A stretch of DNA of 64,000 bases from Oscillatoria princeps RMCB-10 (GTDB taxonomy: Bacteria > Cyanobacteriota > Cyanobacteriia > Cyanobacteriales > Oscillatoriaceae): assembly GCA_019359235.1 (NCBI GenBank), contig JAHHHT010000001.1, positions 310,001 to 374,000 on the forward strand, read 5' to 3'. Positions 1 to 8,720 of the stretch are shown here, in pieces. The number at the start of each line of letters is the position of its first letter. Position 1 is the first letter of the stretch. The notes under the pieces were generated by a model, which ran no database searches, was not told where the DNA came from, and worked only from the letters and a program-made list of their open reading frames with translations. The position numbers and the translations under genes were made by a program.

Positions 1-2
1 CT

Positions 3-716
3 ATGCCGGCTGAACAGACGCCCAGCAAGACAGGCGAGACGCCTGTCCCCGCCAAGCCACCGGTGGGCCAGCTGGTGACAGCAGCGCCACAGACCCCACC
101 AGTCGGGCTGCCGGCCAGTCACGTCACTCTCGACAAGGCAACTCTGGCTATTCAAAAGGCGCAAGCTTCCCAGTTCAGCTACGCTATTGCCATCGCCCGC
201 AAAGTTCCGCCGCAAGACCCCCTCTACCCCCGAGCGCAGGAGAATATCGACCGCTGGGGTCAGGTGATTTTGGATATCGCCCGGGCGCGAGCGAAACAGG
301 GAAGATTCGACATGGCAATCGCTGCGGCCAAGCTGGTTCCCCGAGATCGTCCGGCGCTGGATGCCGAGGCGAAACAGCTGATCGAGCAGTGGCAGGGGCA
401 ATCCCAGCAGCAGCAAGCGCATCAGAACCTGTTGAGATCCGCTGCGCGATTCATCCGCAGGGGAGAGGCGTCTTCTTACCGCCGCGCTATCAACACCGTC
501 CGCCCAATCAAAGCCGGTCAGCCGAAATATGCCGAGGCTCAAAAGCTGATTGCCCAGTGGAGCCAAGGGATATTTGAGATTGCCCGCAGCCGCGCCGCAC
601 GCGGCAGGTTGAGCAGCGCTATTGAGGCTGCCAGTCTGGTGCCCTCGGATGCGCCGGCATACGCTGAGGCCCAAAGATCCCTGGCGCAGTGGAGGCAGCA
701 GCTGGCCAGCCGGTAA
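3..716 (+). CDS. Helical-repeat protein, C-terminal part (possibly 5' partial)
   Basis: Open from the left edge of the window, so the true start may lie upstream; the ATG at 3 has no visible upstream context. After about 45 Pro-rich residues come repeated helical units of roughly 80 residues with the pattern AI..A, IA..RA..G...AI, then A..LI.QW (around residues 45-125 and 140-235). Each unit ends on a Trp (DRW, EQW, AQW). I know this repeat style from cyanobacterial proteins of unknown function and infer a TPR-like scaffold rather than an enzyme. No catalytic motif is visible. Pro-rich N-termini of this kind are usually linkers, so an upstream domain such as a kinase or membrane part is possible but cannot be seen here. 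Confidence 0.6.
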   Translation: MPAEQTPSKTGETPVPAKPPVGQLVTAAPQTPPVGLPASHVTLDKATLAIQKAQASQFSYAIAIARKVPPQDPLYPRAQENIDRWGQVILDIARARAKQGRFDMAIAAAKLVPRDRPALDAEAKQLIEQWQGQSQQQQAHQNLLRSAARFIRRGEASSYRRAINTVRPIKAGQPKYAEAQKLIAQWSQGIFEIARSRAARGRLSSAIEAASLVPSDAPAYAEAQRSLAQWRQQLASR

Positions 717-800
717 AGCCCGGTGCGTGTGGGGATGCGTGGATTTTGGATGCGTGGATTTTGGATGCGTGGATTGGGCATTGGGGATTGGGGACTGGGT

Positions 801-950
801 TAAGCTGTTGCGCATTTAATTTGCGCTATCGAGCTCTATCCATTCGTTCCGGGGGCCGGCACTCTTTCCTTGCCCCTAAAGCCTGGGAACGCCAAGCAAG
901 CCGGCTCTGCCTTCTTTCTCCAACAAGCAGATTAAAAGCCTAACAGCTTA
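801..950 (+). repeat. MITE-like element, TAAGCTGTT family, copy 1
   Basis: It begins TAAGCTGTTG and ends TAACAGCTTA, a 9-10 bp terminal inverted repeat. The interior runs CGCAT, AATTTGC, CTATC, CGTTCC, GGCTCTGCC, AAGCAG, TTAAAAGCC in the same order as the copies at 1105-1231 and 31865-32012. There is no coding capacity. I infer a non-autonomous mobile element. Confidence 0.6.
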
Positions 951-1043
951 CAGCCTCACAAGTATTGCCTCACACATATTTTCTCACACATATCCCTCAC
1001 ACATCGCGCCCGCAGCGGTTTTCCGCTGGATGAAGTGCGCCGC

Positions 1044-1077
1044 AGAAACCCGGTTTCTTAAAGAAAACGGGTTTCTC
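1044..1077. repeat. AGAAACCCGGTTTCT hairpin repeat
   Basis: Two imperfect palindromes (AGAAACCCGGTTTCT and an inverted partner AGAAAACGGGTTTCT) form a stem. Further copies lie at 5201-5233, 6998-7030, 18581-18596, 25074-25097 and 29924-29939, always outside coding sequence. The family is dispersed in cyanobacterial intergenes; function unknown. Confidence 0.7.
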
Positions 1078-1104
1078 AGTACCTCACTAATATGAAAAAC
1101 GCTA

Positions 1105-1231
1105 TAAGCTATGGCGCATTGAATTTGCACTATCCATCTCTATTCCCTCGTTCCCAGGCTCTGCCTGGGAACGCCCTCGGTCGGATCTGCCTCCTTTCAA
1201 GGGAAAAGCAGGTTAAAAGCCGAACAGCTTA
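1105..1231 (+). repeat. MITE-like element, TAAGCTGTT family, copy 2
   Basis: Runs from TAAGCTATGG to GAACAGCTTA with the same internal block order as 801-950. The middle contains the palindrome CCAGGCTCTGCCTGG. The left end has a substitution (CTA for CTG) relative to copy 1. Confidence 0.6.
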
Positions 1232-1352
1232 TCTTCTGTAAAGGCGCGGCAGTCAAGCGGAGTATAAAAAATTTATTAAAACTTTTTATGGCGTGACATC
1301 AGGAGTGGGGTGCGCTGCAGCGCACCCGACCGGCTTGTCCCGCCTCCCTGTC

Positions 1353-4300
1353 TCAGGCGTTAGTCCCAATGGGAATCTCGATCGAGAACTCCGTACCGCA
1401 ACCCGGTTGAGAAACACAGTGCAGTGCGCCGCCGTGCTTTTCCACGACGATTTGATAGCTGATGGACAGCCCCAAGCCGGTGCCTTTCCCCACCGGCTTG
1501 GTGGTGAAGAAGGGCTCAAAGATGCGCTTTCGCACGTCCTCCGGGATTCCGGGTCCGCTGTCGGCAATCCGAATCACCACAGTTTGGCTCCTGGACAAAT
1601 GCGAGCTATCTTCTAGCCGGCGCTCGGTGCGCGATGCCCCACGCCCCATTTCAGTGCGAATGGTAATTTTACTGGGCTCGGCTTTCATCTGTGCCGGTGA
1701 GCGCCGCTTGTCGCCATCTTCTATGGCGTCAATGGCATTGCTGAGAATGTTCATAAACACCTGATTCAGCTGTGCGGGGTAGCACTCCACCAGGGGAAGC
1801 TGACCGTATTCTTTGACCACCTCGATCCCGGCACTATCTGGCTTAGCTTTCAGCCGGTGCTGCAAAATCAGCAGGGTGCTGTCGATGCCTTCGTGGATAT
1901 CCACCGGCTTCTTCTCGGCTTCATCAAGCCTTGAGAAATTGCGCAGGGAGAGCACCAGCTGGCGCATGCGGTCGGAGCCCACCTTCATCGAAGATAAGAT
2001 TCTGGGCAAGTCTGAGCTGAGGAACTCTAGCTCAATCTCCTCCAAGCGTTCTTGAATCGCCTGCGAAGGCGGGCAGTGATCCTGGTAAAGGCGCACGAGG
2101 GAGAGCAAATCTCGGGTGTAATCATCAACGTAGCCGAGGTTGCCATAAATAAAATTCACCGGGTTATTAATCTCGTGCGCCACACCGGCAACCAGCTGCC
2201 CGAGACTGGCCATTTTTTCGCTCTGAATCAGCTGGCTTTGGGTTTGCTGCAAATCCCGGACAGTCTGGGCGAGCTGTTCGGCTTGCCGGCGCGTTTGGGC
2301 CAGCAATTCGGCTTGCTGCAGGGCGACTCCCAGTTGCACCCCAATCTGGGCTAGCAATTCCACCTCATACTTTTCCCAGTGGCGGGGCTCTGAATTTTGA
2401 TAAGCCGCCAGCAAACCCCAAAGTTTTTCTCCCTGCAGGATGGGGACAATCGCATACGCTTTAGCCTGAAATCGCTCCAGAAGTTGAATGTGACAGTCCG
2501 CATGTCCCGCCGAGTAAATATCGTCAACCGCCAGGGTTTCGCCGCGCGAGTACCGCCCGCCCCGGGTTTCTTGCAAGTAAGTATCTTCGATGGGAATTCC
2601 CAGCAGTGGAGCCCACCCACTGGCAAAAGACTCAGCCACAAAGAAGCCACTCCAATCGGGGTTGAAGCGATAAACCCCCACCCGTTCTGCTTGCAGGAGC
2701 TGCCGGACTTCTTGAGTGGTTGTCAAGAAAATGGTGTCAATATCGAGCGACCGGCGAATCTTGTCTACCGTTGCGGCTAGCGCTCTCTCCAGCTGAGCCG
2801 CCCTTTCCAGTTGCGCCGATTGCGCCTTAACTTGCTCCAGGCACTCAGCTTGCTGCAGCGCCACTCCCAGCTGCACCCCAATCTCGGCTAGCAATTCCAC
2901 TTCATATTCTTCCCAGTGACGCGGTGCTGAGTTTTGATACGCCGCCAGCAAACCCCAAAGTTTTTCTCCCTGCAAAATGGGGGCTACCGCATACGCTTTC
3001 GCCTGAAATTGCTCTAAGAGCTGAATGTAACAGTCTGCCCGCTCGCCAGAGTAGATATCGTCTGCCGCAAACGTTTCACCTCGGGAATACCGCCCCCCCT
3101 GGGTTTGTTGCAAGTGGGTGTCTTGAATGACCGGCGCAACTCCCACGAGTGGGTCCCACCCACTGGCAAAAGACTCCGCCACAAATTCACCACTCCAATC
3201 GGTGCCGAAGCGATACACCGCCACTCGATCGGCACTGAGCAGCAGCCGGACTTCTTGAGTGGCTGTCTGGAAAATGGTATTGATGTCGAGGGAACGGCGA
3301 ATTTTGTCTACAATTGCAGACAAAGTTTTCTGGCGTTGAGCCACGCGAGCCAGTTGCTCGGATTGCGCCCGAACTCGCTCCAGGTATTCGGCGTGCTGCA
3401 GCGCCACTCCCAAATGCTCGGCAATCTGGGTGACGAACTCAATCTCGGAAGCCTCCCAGTGACGCGGACGGGTGCACTGATGAACGCACAGCAACCCCCA
3501 CAGCCGGTCGCCGGTGCGCAGCGGCGCGACTAAGTTGGCGCGAACTTGAAATTGGGCCAGAATTTCCAGGTAACAGTCTCTCAAACCTGCCGTGTGGGTG
3601 TTATCGATAGCCGCAACCCGACCCTGCTGGTAGTATGTGGCGTAGCGCTCGCCAAAACAGCGATCGTGCACCCTGATTCCTAAGGCTGACATGACGCCAG
3701 GAATTGCGTCTTCCTCGACGATTTCCCCTTCCCAGTCGGCTTCCGGGTGAAGGGAGAACACCGCCACCCGGTCGGCTTGCAACAGCTGGCGGACTTCGGT
3801 GACTGTGGCTTTGAAGATGGTATCGATATCGAGCGATTCCCGAATCCGGGCGATGACTCTGGATAAGGCTTTGTACTGTTCTGTTTGAGACTGTAGAGCG
3901 GGGTTTATGCCGGTTGAAGCCGCTTCGCGGGCTACACCAATGACGCCGGTGACGGTTCCGGAATCATCTTTGACTGGCGTGTATACACTCTCGTAAATTT
4001 TGCCGCCAGAAGGGAGTGGAATTTCTTGTGTTGCCAGAATTCTTTCGCCGGTTTCCAAGACTCGCCGCACCGGCACTTCTATGGCGGGCGACTTCTGCCC
4101 AAACAGTTCCCGATTGGTTTTCCCCACGACTGTCTCGGGCGTCAGCCCCAGCTGCGCCGCCCCCGCTGGGTTAATCCAGACGTACCGCAAGTGCCGGTCG
4201 TATGCAACTAAGATGTCGCCAGTGTTTTGTAGCATTTGCTGCAATTCTGCCACGCCGGGCGCTGCCGGTGAGGCTGGCTCAGAGGCTGCCGGCATTTGGG

Positions 4301-4454
4301 GATGAGGGGATAAGGAACTGAGAATCCCCTTTTGCTCCAATCCCAACCCCAATCCCGCTTGTCCGCCACCGGCAGCCAGTATTGTTCTGAGGATCTCGAT
4401 TGCGGCTTCTTCTGGCGGGGAATCCCGCAACTGTTCCAAGTTCTGAAAATCCAT
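1353..4454 (-). CDS. PAS-GAF-GAF-GAF sensor histidine kinase (cyanobacteriochrome-like)
   Basis: A 1033-residue sensor kinase without membrane segments, so presumably cytosolic. A PAS domain lies at about 65-180 and three GAF domains at about 200-355, 380-540 and 565-715. A HisKA domain follows with phospho-acceptor His760 in [11 protein letters not shown], and an HATPase_c domain at about 860-1030 with an N box ([13 protein letters not shown]), ADSGPGI and [11 protein letters not shown]1 has a DXCF-type motif (DRCF, Cys266) and a second Cys294 followed by Tyr. GAF2 has Cys475-Tyr, and GAF3 has Cys654-His655, the context of the canonical bilin-binding Cys. Bilin binding is an inference; many related GAFs bind nothing. 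The GAF2 and GAF3 regions are near copies of one another, pointing to internal duplication. No adjacent response regulator is present. The linker before the G1 box (about 913-958) is longer than usual. Confidence 0.93.
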   Translation of the reverse strand: MDFQNLEQLRDSPPEEAAIEILRTILAAGGGQAGLGLGLEQKGILSSLSPHPQMPAASEPASPAAPGVAELQQMLQNTGDILVAYDRHLRYVWINPAGAAQLGLTPETVVGKTNRELFGQKSPAIEVPVRRVLETGERILATQEIPLPSGGKIYESVYTPVKDDSGTVTGVIGVAREAASTGINPALQSQTEQYKALSRVIARIRESLDIDTIFKATVTEVRQLLQADRVAVFSLHPEADWEGEIVEEDAIPGVMSALGIRVHDRCFGERYATYYQQGRVAAIDNTHTAGLRDCYLEILAQFQVRANLVAPLRTGDRLWGLLCVHQCTRPRHWEASEIEFVTQIAEHLGVALQHAEYLERVRAQSEQLARVAQRQKTLSAIVDKIRRSLDINTIFQTATQEVRLLLSADRVAVYRFGTDWSGEFVAESFASGWDPLVGVAPVIQDTHLQQTQGGRYSRGETFAADDIYSGERADCYIQLLEQFQAKAYAVAPILQGEKLWGLLAAYQNSAPRHWEEYEVELLAEIGVQLGVALQQAECLEQVKAQSAQLERAAQLERALAATVDKIRRSLDIDTIFLTTTQEVRQLLQAERVGVYRFNPDWSGFFVAESFASGWAPLLGIPIEDTYLQETRGGRYSRGETLAVDDIYSAGHADCHIQLLERFQAKAYAIVPILQGEKLWGLLAAYQNSEPRHWEKYEVELLAQIGVQLGVALQQAELLAQTRRQAEQLAQTVRDLQQTQSQLIQSEKMASLGQLVAGVAHEINNPVNFIYGNLGYVDDYTRDLLSLVRLYQDHCPPSQAIQERLEEIELEFLSSDLPRILSSMKVGSDRMRQLVLSLRNFSRLDEAEKKPVDIHEGIDSTLLILQHRLKAKPDSAGIEVVKEYGQLPLVECYPAQLNQVFMNILSNAIDAIEDGDKRRSPAQMKAEPSKITIRTEMGRGASRTERRLEDSSHLSRSQTVVIRIADSGPGIPEDVRKRIFEPFFTTKPVGKGTGLGLSISYQIVVEKHGGALHCVSQPGCGTEFSIEIPIGTNA

Positions 4455-5200
4455 AAGCCCTGCCTAGTGAGAAGTTTTTCTTATAAACCCTTGACTGACA
4501 GAAATGTTTTTCTGACAGGTTTAGATGGGAAGATGGTTGAACAGGTAATCTGTGTGGCTGCCCGGAGGGCGCTGCCGCTAGCTCCAGTATAGCTGCCGGT
4601 TCCCAGAAGCAGGCTGTTACTTTGTTTTTTTATTTCTTAAGATCGCTGTCAGGCGGTGGAGCGGCTTGTCAGCCAGGTTCTCTGGGGGCTTGAAGAATGG
4701 AATTAAATCAGAATCAGGACTTGCCCAACCGCTCAAGAGCTAGCCGGTGGTAGTCTGATTAAGTTCGGTTGAATACTTGTCAGGATAAGGGCGGATCATC
4801 TTGTAGAGACGCGATAAATCGTGTCTAGGTTTTTTGGAATAGGGGGATAGAAATTAATTCTGGGTCATTGCCGAACATGATATCACATCCAAGGTCTGTT
4901 GGCTTAAAGCGGGGAGGCGGCGGGGTTCAGGGCAGAATCCCTGGATCTGCAAGCTGTCCCGGCTTGAGCCGGCATCCAGAAATCGTGCCTGAGGTTGAGG
5001 GTATTCAGTTCAATTTGGCAAAAATTAAGATTTTTTTAATTTTGCAAGTCCGCAAAATTAGCAGAACTTTCACCCGGGAGCTAAAAATTTAATATTTTTT
5101 TTACAAAAGCGGAAAGATATCAAGGTGCGGAAGGTTCCCGCCGGCTGCCGGACTGAGTTTAGCCACCATTAGAGCGTTCCTATTGGATGGCTGAAAACGT

Positions 5201-5233
5201 AGAAACCCGGTTTCTCAAAGAAACCGGGTTTCT
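5201..5233. repeat. AGAAACCCGGTTTCT hairpin repeat
   Basis: A near-perfect inverted repeat: AGAAACCCGGTTTCT, CAA spacer, then AGAAACCGGGTTTCT. Same family as 1044-1077. Confidence 0.75.
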
Positions 5234-5392
5234 GACCCCCGCAGGTTTCACAAATCATTAAAACCCGCTATATAGCGTTTTGCAATTGAATTGAGTGCAA
5301 TTCTCGATCTACCTTTGCCGTGCCTTGGTAAGGGAGGGTGTGCTACAGCTATTTGAAAACCGCTATAGCGCTGTCGGGGGCACTGGGGGAAA

Positions 5393-5580
5393 GCCGGTGA
5401 GACTTGAGCCAGACAGGGAGCCATCGAGATCGGGCGTTGCGACTGCGCAGAGTGTCAGTGATTCCCACTTACAACTATTGGTGCAGAAAATAAATCTCTT
5501 TTGTGACTGAAGTCACAGGTGGCCGGCCCCTCTCATGGCAAATTAGAATGAGTGGAAGTTACGCACTCAAAAATGCCACT
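5393..5580. repeat. Duplicated non-coding segment, copy A
   Basis: Aligns by eye with 10230-10420. Shared blocks, in the same order, are AGCCGGTGAGACTTGAG, GGGAGCCATC, GGGCGTT, GCAGA, TGCAGAAA/TGCAAAAA, GCCGGCCCCT and ACTCAAAAATGCCACTA. Stops interrupt every frame in one or both copies, so it is not an intact gene now. Confidence 0.65.
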
Positions 5581-5730
5581 AGCTTCTAGCGCCGGCCCGG
5601 CTCACAGCCACTGCAAAGATATCCCAGCTTATAGGGCATCGCTGTTGGTAAGAATTAGAAGGGTTTTGGGAGAGGGCAGAGGCAAACCGGTCACTGGGGG
5701 CTAAAATTATCTTAAATAATCGCAGAAAAA

Positions 5731-6477
5731 ATGCATTCAAAGGTAAACCGCAGTCAGCCAGTCTCCCTAAACCAACCCAGCCAAACAGCTTTGACTTTTG
5801 CGCCGGCATTGGAAACAGAATTAGACAGCCTCATGGCTGCAAAAGAGGACAAACACAGCGGAGCTATCAGCGCAGTGCCATTGAGCCTAGCGGCCACGCC
5901 GGCGGCGATCGGGGAGTTGGGGCGCGACCAGCAGGAAAGCGGTGTTGGGCTACCCACTGAATTCCCGTCTCTGAACGGACGCAAAGAAGAAGTTGTCCCC
6001 ACAGACGCTGCCTTAACCGCGCTGCAAGAGGATGTAGTTAAATTGGAGAAGTCAATAGCACAGCTAAAACAGCAAAAGCAGGAGGCTCTCAAGCAGCGGG
6101 TGAGCGAGGGGATGCAACATCTGGAGGAGCGGGCGGAGCGGATAAACGCCCTAGCGGAGCAGTTAGAGGCAGAAATGCTGAAATTTCAGGAAATGGCAGA
6201 GGAGGTTAACCGAGATTTCTGCGATAGAGAAACCGCAGAGAGCCTGGTAATTACAGCGAAACCGGCTCCCCTGTGCGAAGTGAGCGATTGCGCTGTTCCC
6301 GCTGTGGTGAGACGCGGGTTTAAGTTTGTGCTGACGGCGAGAAAGGTGGAAAAGCTCGGTGTTACAGAAGAGGATGCCGCACAGCGGGCGGCAAAAGCGC
6401 AGCAGCGCCGAGAAGCCTTTGAGCGCTGGTTAGAAAGCCGGCGTCAGCGGATTGTTGACGGCTTTTCGGGTTTGTGA
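5731..6477 (+). CDS. Coiled-coil hypothetical protein
   Basis: A 248-residue protein of no family I recognise. Residues 1-95 are polar and low in structure. Residues about 95-165 form a strong heptad coiled coil rich in Leu, Glu, Lys and Gln (VVKLEKSIAQLKQQKQEALK onward). The C-terminal 80 residues are charged and Arg-rich with helices (EDAAQRAAKAQQRREAFERW). There is no signal peptide or membrane segment. The ATG at 5731 follows an A-rich stretch (GCAGAAAAA) without a convincing Shine-Dalgarno; the first in-frame Met is chosen. It stands alone, flanked by repeat and relic DNA. A cytoskeletal or adaptor role would be a guess. Confidence 0.65.
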   Translation: MHSKVNRSQPVSLNQPSQTALTFAPALETELDSLMAAKEDKHSGAISAVPLSLAATPAAIGELGRDQQESGVGLPTEFPSLNGRKEEVVPTDAALTALQEDVVKLEKSIAQLKQQKQEALKQRVSEGMQHLEERAERINALAEQLEAEMLKFQEMAEEVNRDFCDRETAESLVITAKPAPLCEVSDCAVPAVVRRGFKFVLTARKVEKLGVTEEDAAQRAAKAQQRREAFERWLESRRQRIVDGFSGL

Positions 6478-6574
6478 TGCAGTTATAAGTTTTGTCCTGT
6501 TTGTTAAGAAATAACAGAAAGCAGATCCCCCTTTGCCTCTCCTTAAAAAGGGAGAGAGAAACTTAAAGCCCCCG

Positions 6575-6652
6575 TTTTAGATCCCCCCCTGCCCCCCCTT
6601 AAAAAGGGGGGGAGAAATTTAAAGCCCCCCTTTTTAAGGGGGGTTGGGGGGA
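6575..6652. repeat. Inverted repeat of TTAAAAAGGGGGG type
   Basis: CCCCCCTTAAAAAGGGGGG is followed by AAAGCCCCCCTTTTTAAGGGGGG, giving nested perfect stems around 6592-6640. A partial upstream echo (TTAAAAAGGGAGAG) lies at about 6543. It could fold as a strong hairpin; a MITE-like or terminator role is inferred. Confidence 0.7.
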
Positions 6653-6702
6653 TCTCCTCAGACAGCTCACAGATCCAAACTTTACCCAAACTGACAATAT
6701 TA

Positions 6703-6800
6703 GCGAATTTTGGGAAATCTCGCCTGCCGGTTGCTTTTGATAGATGATTTGAGCTGCCGGCGGTTATTTTTACGGTGTGCCGGTGGATTGGGATGCCCGG
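6703..6800. repeat. Duplicated block, copy A (second copy 10509-10628)
   Basis: GCGAATTTTGGGAAATCTC, then GCCGGTTGC, ATAGATGATTTGAGCTGCCGG, GGTTATTTTTACGG and GTGTGCCGGTGG occur in the same order at 10509-10628, where an extra 19 bases are present. Here the block runs into a histidine-kinase relic; at the other site it runs into a truncated reductase gene. Confidence 0.7.
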
Positions 6801-6802
6801 AT

Positions 6803-6906
6803 ATTCACCGGCTTCTTCTCCGACTGGTTGGTGCGAGAAAAATTGCGCATCCGACAGCCCCAACCTGCGGACAGCATATCGGGCATATCCTTAACGATAA
6901 AATAAA
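6803..6906 (-). pseudogene. Histidine-kinase relic, HisKA/DHp region
   Basis: Matches the stretch encoding the end of the dimerisation domain of the kinase at 12016-14889 (about 12640-12770). Shared blocks include CTTCTTCTCCGACTGGT, TGCGAGAAAAATTGCGCA, AGCCCCAACCTGC and GGACAGCAT. About 28 bases are deleted in the middle, which breaks the frame. Confidence 0.75.
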
Positions 6907-6997
6907 GTAAAATTTCCTATCGGCGCTCAACAATCTCCCCGTCAGGATTGGGGGAGTGCCGGTGGGAAGTAAAAGGACGGAAATAACCGGAATATCA

Positions 6998-7030
6998 AGA
7001 AACCTGGTTTCTTAAAGAAACCAGGTTTCT
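6998..7030. repeat. AGAAACCTGGTTTCT hairpin repeat
   Basis: A perfect stem in which AGAAACCTGGTTTCT is followed by TAA and AGAAACCAGGTTTCT. Same family as 1044-1077. Confidence 0.7.
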
Positions 7031-7082
7031 GGGCAGGGCCATGTTAGGCTTAATTATGCCGGCTTACTTAGAGTTCCAGCAG

Positions 7083-7150
7083 CCCCTTGCAAATCTCTGG
7101 CATGTAGATTGACGTGAAACAGATTGCCGGGGATACAATTAACCAGTTTC
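7083..7150 (-). pseudogene. Histidine-kinase relic, region before the phospho-His
   Basis: Similar to about 12846-12915 of the second kinase: GCAAATC, CTGGC, GATTGACGTGAA, CAGATTGCCGG, GATA and AAATTAACC (here ATACAATTAACC) occur in register. It is the continuation of the relic at 6803-6906 after a repeat insertion and further decay. Confidence 0.65.
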
Positions 7151-7164
7151 CCGAACGCCGGCGC

Positions 7165-8490
7165 TCAAAATTTTGCAAGCTTAAGCTGTCCAGCCAATTT
7201 AATCCTGTGAGCTACCCAGTGCCAAATTAAACCAATTCCAATTAATCCCAGCCCAATTGACCAGACATACCACTCTACCCAGAAAGCTAGAAATAGGCCA
7301 GAAAATAGAGACACCCAACTCAACCATTTTGGGTACATCCGCTCCTCATCACTCATCCGCAGCGCTGCTAGACTGACAATTACACACCGGTACATAGCGC
7401 CAAACGTACCAAACGCCCAAGTCGTTCTCACATCGCCGGTTAAAACTAAAAGCGCCAGCGCAGTCCCTAAAAATATCACCGCCCAGTAGGGTGTTGTCCC
7501 CGCACTGTTCAGTTGCGCAAAAAAACTGGGCATATCCCCACGCCGGCCCATCGCTAACAGCAAACGAGACACCCCTAGCACAGTCGTCAGCAGTATACTC
7601 AGCATGGAAGCGACCGCACCGGCAGCCAAAATGCCTCCCGCACCCGGAATGCCAAAGCTCTCCGCTACCACTTCTAAAGGCGCTGCTTTTTCTGCTGTCG
7701 CCGCACTAAAAGCTTCCGCCCCAATGGAACCCAAGCTCACCACCGCCACTCCCAGATAAAGGAGCAGGGTGATAATCACCGTCAGAATAACCGCTTTGGG
7801 TATATTCTTTCGCGGGTCTACTATCTCTTCCCCAACCATCGTTATGCGAGCAGCGCCATTGTAGGAAACAAACATTAAGGCGACAGAATGGAGAAAGTTT
7901 GGCAGCCAGTTACTAGAGGTTTTTCCCGGAGCGAGCAAAGTCTCAAACCCCTCAGGGAAATGGACAAATAAACCGGCAACAATCAAGAAAAGTAGGGAAA
8001 AAACCGTGACAGAGACAACCGCGATAGTGGATACCTTAGAACGCTGCATCCCTCCCAAAACAATTAAGGTGATGATAAATACGGCGGCTTCCGCTACAGG
8101 GACTAAAAAATGCCTCTCACCCCAACCAGTGGCGTTCAGTAAATACCCAGCAAAGCCTAAGGCAGCCGTTGCCGCTACCGCAACTTTGCTTAAAAGATAG
8201 ATCCACCCTCCCGTAAACCCGAGGCTGGGTGTTAAATACTTGTAGCCGTATTCGTAGATGCCACCGCTCACAGGATTGCTCGCAGCGAGTTGGGCGAGGT
8301 TAAGACTGTTGCAAGCTCCCAAAAGCCCCGCCACAACCAGCGCTGCAATCACAGCCGTCCCGGAGATGCCGGCGGCAATGCCGATGCTTACAAAAATGCC
8401 CACTCCGATAACCGATGCAAGTCCTGTTATGCCGGCACCAAACCAACCCAGTTCTCGTTTTAATTGCCTTGGCGGATTTTCTTCGGACAT
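7165..8490 (-). CDS. APC-family amino acid permease
   Basis: Integral inner-membrane transporter of about 441 residues with around 12 hydrophobic segments. The N-terminal part carries the APC signature GITGLASVIGVGIFVSIG, then NPVSGGIYEYG in helices 2-3. A conserved loop FVSYNGAARITMVGEEIVDP precedes helix 7. The substrate is probably an amino acid or polyamine, but specificity cannot be read. The start at 8490 (MSEENPP) is preferred to a longer frame because AAGGAG lies about 6 nt upstream. Monocistronic. The upstream region is filled with GC-rich repeats (8565-8645). Confidence 0.9.
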   Translation of the reverse strand: MSEENPPRQLKRELGWFGAGITGLASVIGVGIFVSIGIAAGISGTAVIAALVVAGLLGACNSLNLAQLAASNPVSGGIYEYGYKYLTPSLGFTGGWIYLLSKVAVAATAALGFAGYLLNATGWGERHFLVPVAEAAVFIITLIVLGGMQRSKVSTIAVVSVTVFSLLFLIVAGLFVHFPEGFETLLAPGKTSSNWLPNFLHSVALMFVSYNGAARITMVGEEIVDPRKNIPKAVILTVIITLLLYLGVAVVSLGSIGAEAFSAATAEKAAPLEVVAESFGIPGAGGILAAGAVASMLSILLTTVLGVSRLLLAMGRRGDMPSFFAQLNSAGTTPYWAVIFLGTALALLVLTGDVRTTWAFGTFGAMYRCVIVSLAALRMSDEERMYPKWLSWVSLFSGLFLAFWVEWYVWSIGLGLIGIGLIWHWVAHRIKLAGQLKLAKF

Positions 8491-8564
8491 GATTTCTCCT
8501 TTTCTTTCTGTGAGCCGGCTGATTTTTTGGCGTTGCAGATAGGGGGGATGAACCCGGCACCCCA

Positions 8565-8645
8565 ACCCCAGCCCCTTATCCCCAGAGGGGGCCCCCCCCG
8601 CCCCTTATCCCCACAGGGGGCCCCACCTTCCCCGCACACCGGGAG
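8565..8645. repeat. GC-rich tandem/inverted repeat
   Basis: CCCCTTATCCCCAGAGGGGG is repeated as CCCCTTATCCCCACAGGGGG, followed by CCCCGCACACCGGGAGGGGG. The same type recurs at about 29840-29895, 22918-22975, 53385-53435 and 56170-56225, so it is a dispersed hairpin family upstream of or between genes. Confidence 0.65.
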
Positions 8646-8720
8646 GGGGAGAAAGAGAAGAGTTTATCCCACTCGTGCGCAACCCCAATTGTTTGATCAT
8701 AAACGATGATTCAGACTGCT

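Larger units (their letters stand above)
717..1352. other. Intergenic region with repeats
   Basis: No gene is supported. It holds a tandem 15-mer-like repeat of GGATGCGTGGATTTT at about 737-777, two copies of a small inverted-repeat element (801-950 and 1105-1231), and a hairpin of the AGAAACCCGGTTTCT family at 1044-1077. Confidence 0.8.
4455..5730. other. Long intergenic region without a supported gene
   Basis: About 1.27 kb. It holds the hairpin repeat at 5201-5233 and, at about 5393-5580, a segment duplicated at about 10230-10420. The 5' part (4455-5190) is AT-richer than its neighbours and should contain the kinase promoter, but I cannot assign one. Short open frames in it lack ribosome sites and recognisable protein features. 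Confidence 0.7.
6478..7164. other. Intergenic region with repeats and kinase relics
   Basis: Contains a G/C-run inverted repeat (6575-6652), a duplicated block (6703-6800), two remnants of a histidine-kinase gene (6803-6906 and 7083-7150) and a hairpin repeat (6998-7030). No intact gene. Confidence 0.75.

Noticed and set aside
4868-5092. A 74-codon frame in the long intergene
   Set aside because: Starts without a ribosome site, no family features, ends in low-complexity AT-rich sequence.
5295-5510. A 71-codon frame over duplicated segment copy A
   Set aside because: The second copy of this DNA (10230-10420) has stops and shifts in the corresponding frame, so it is not maintained as protein.
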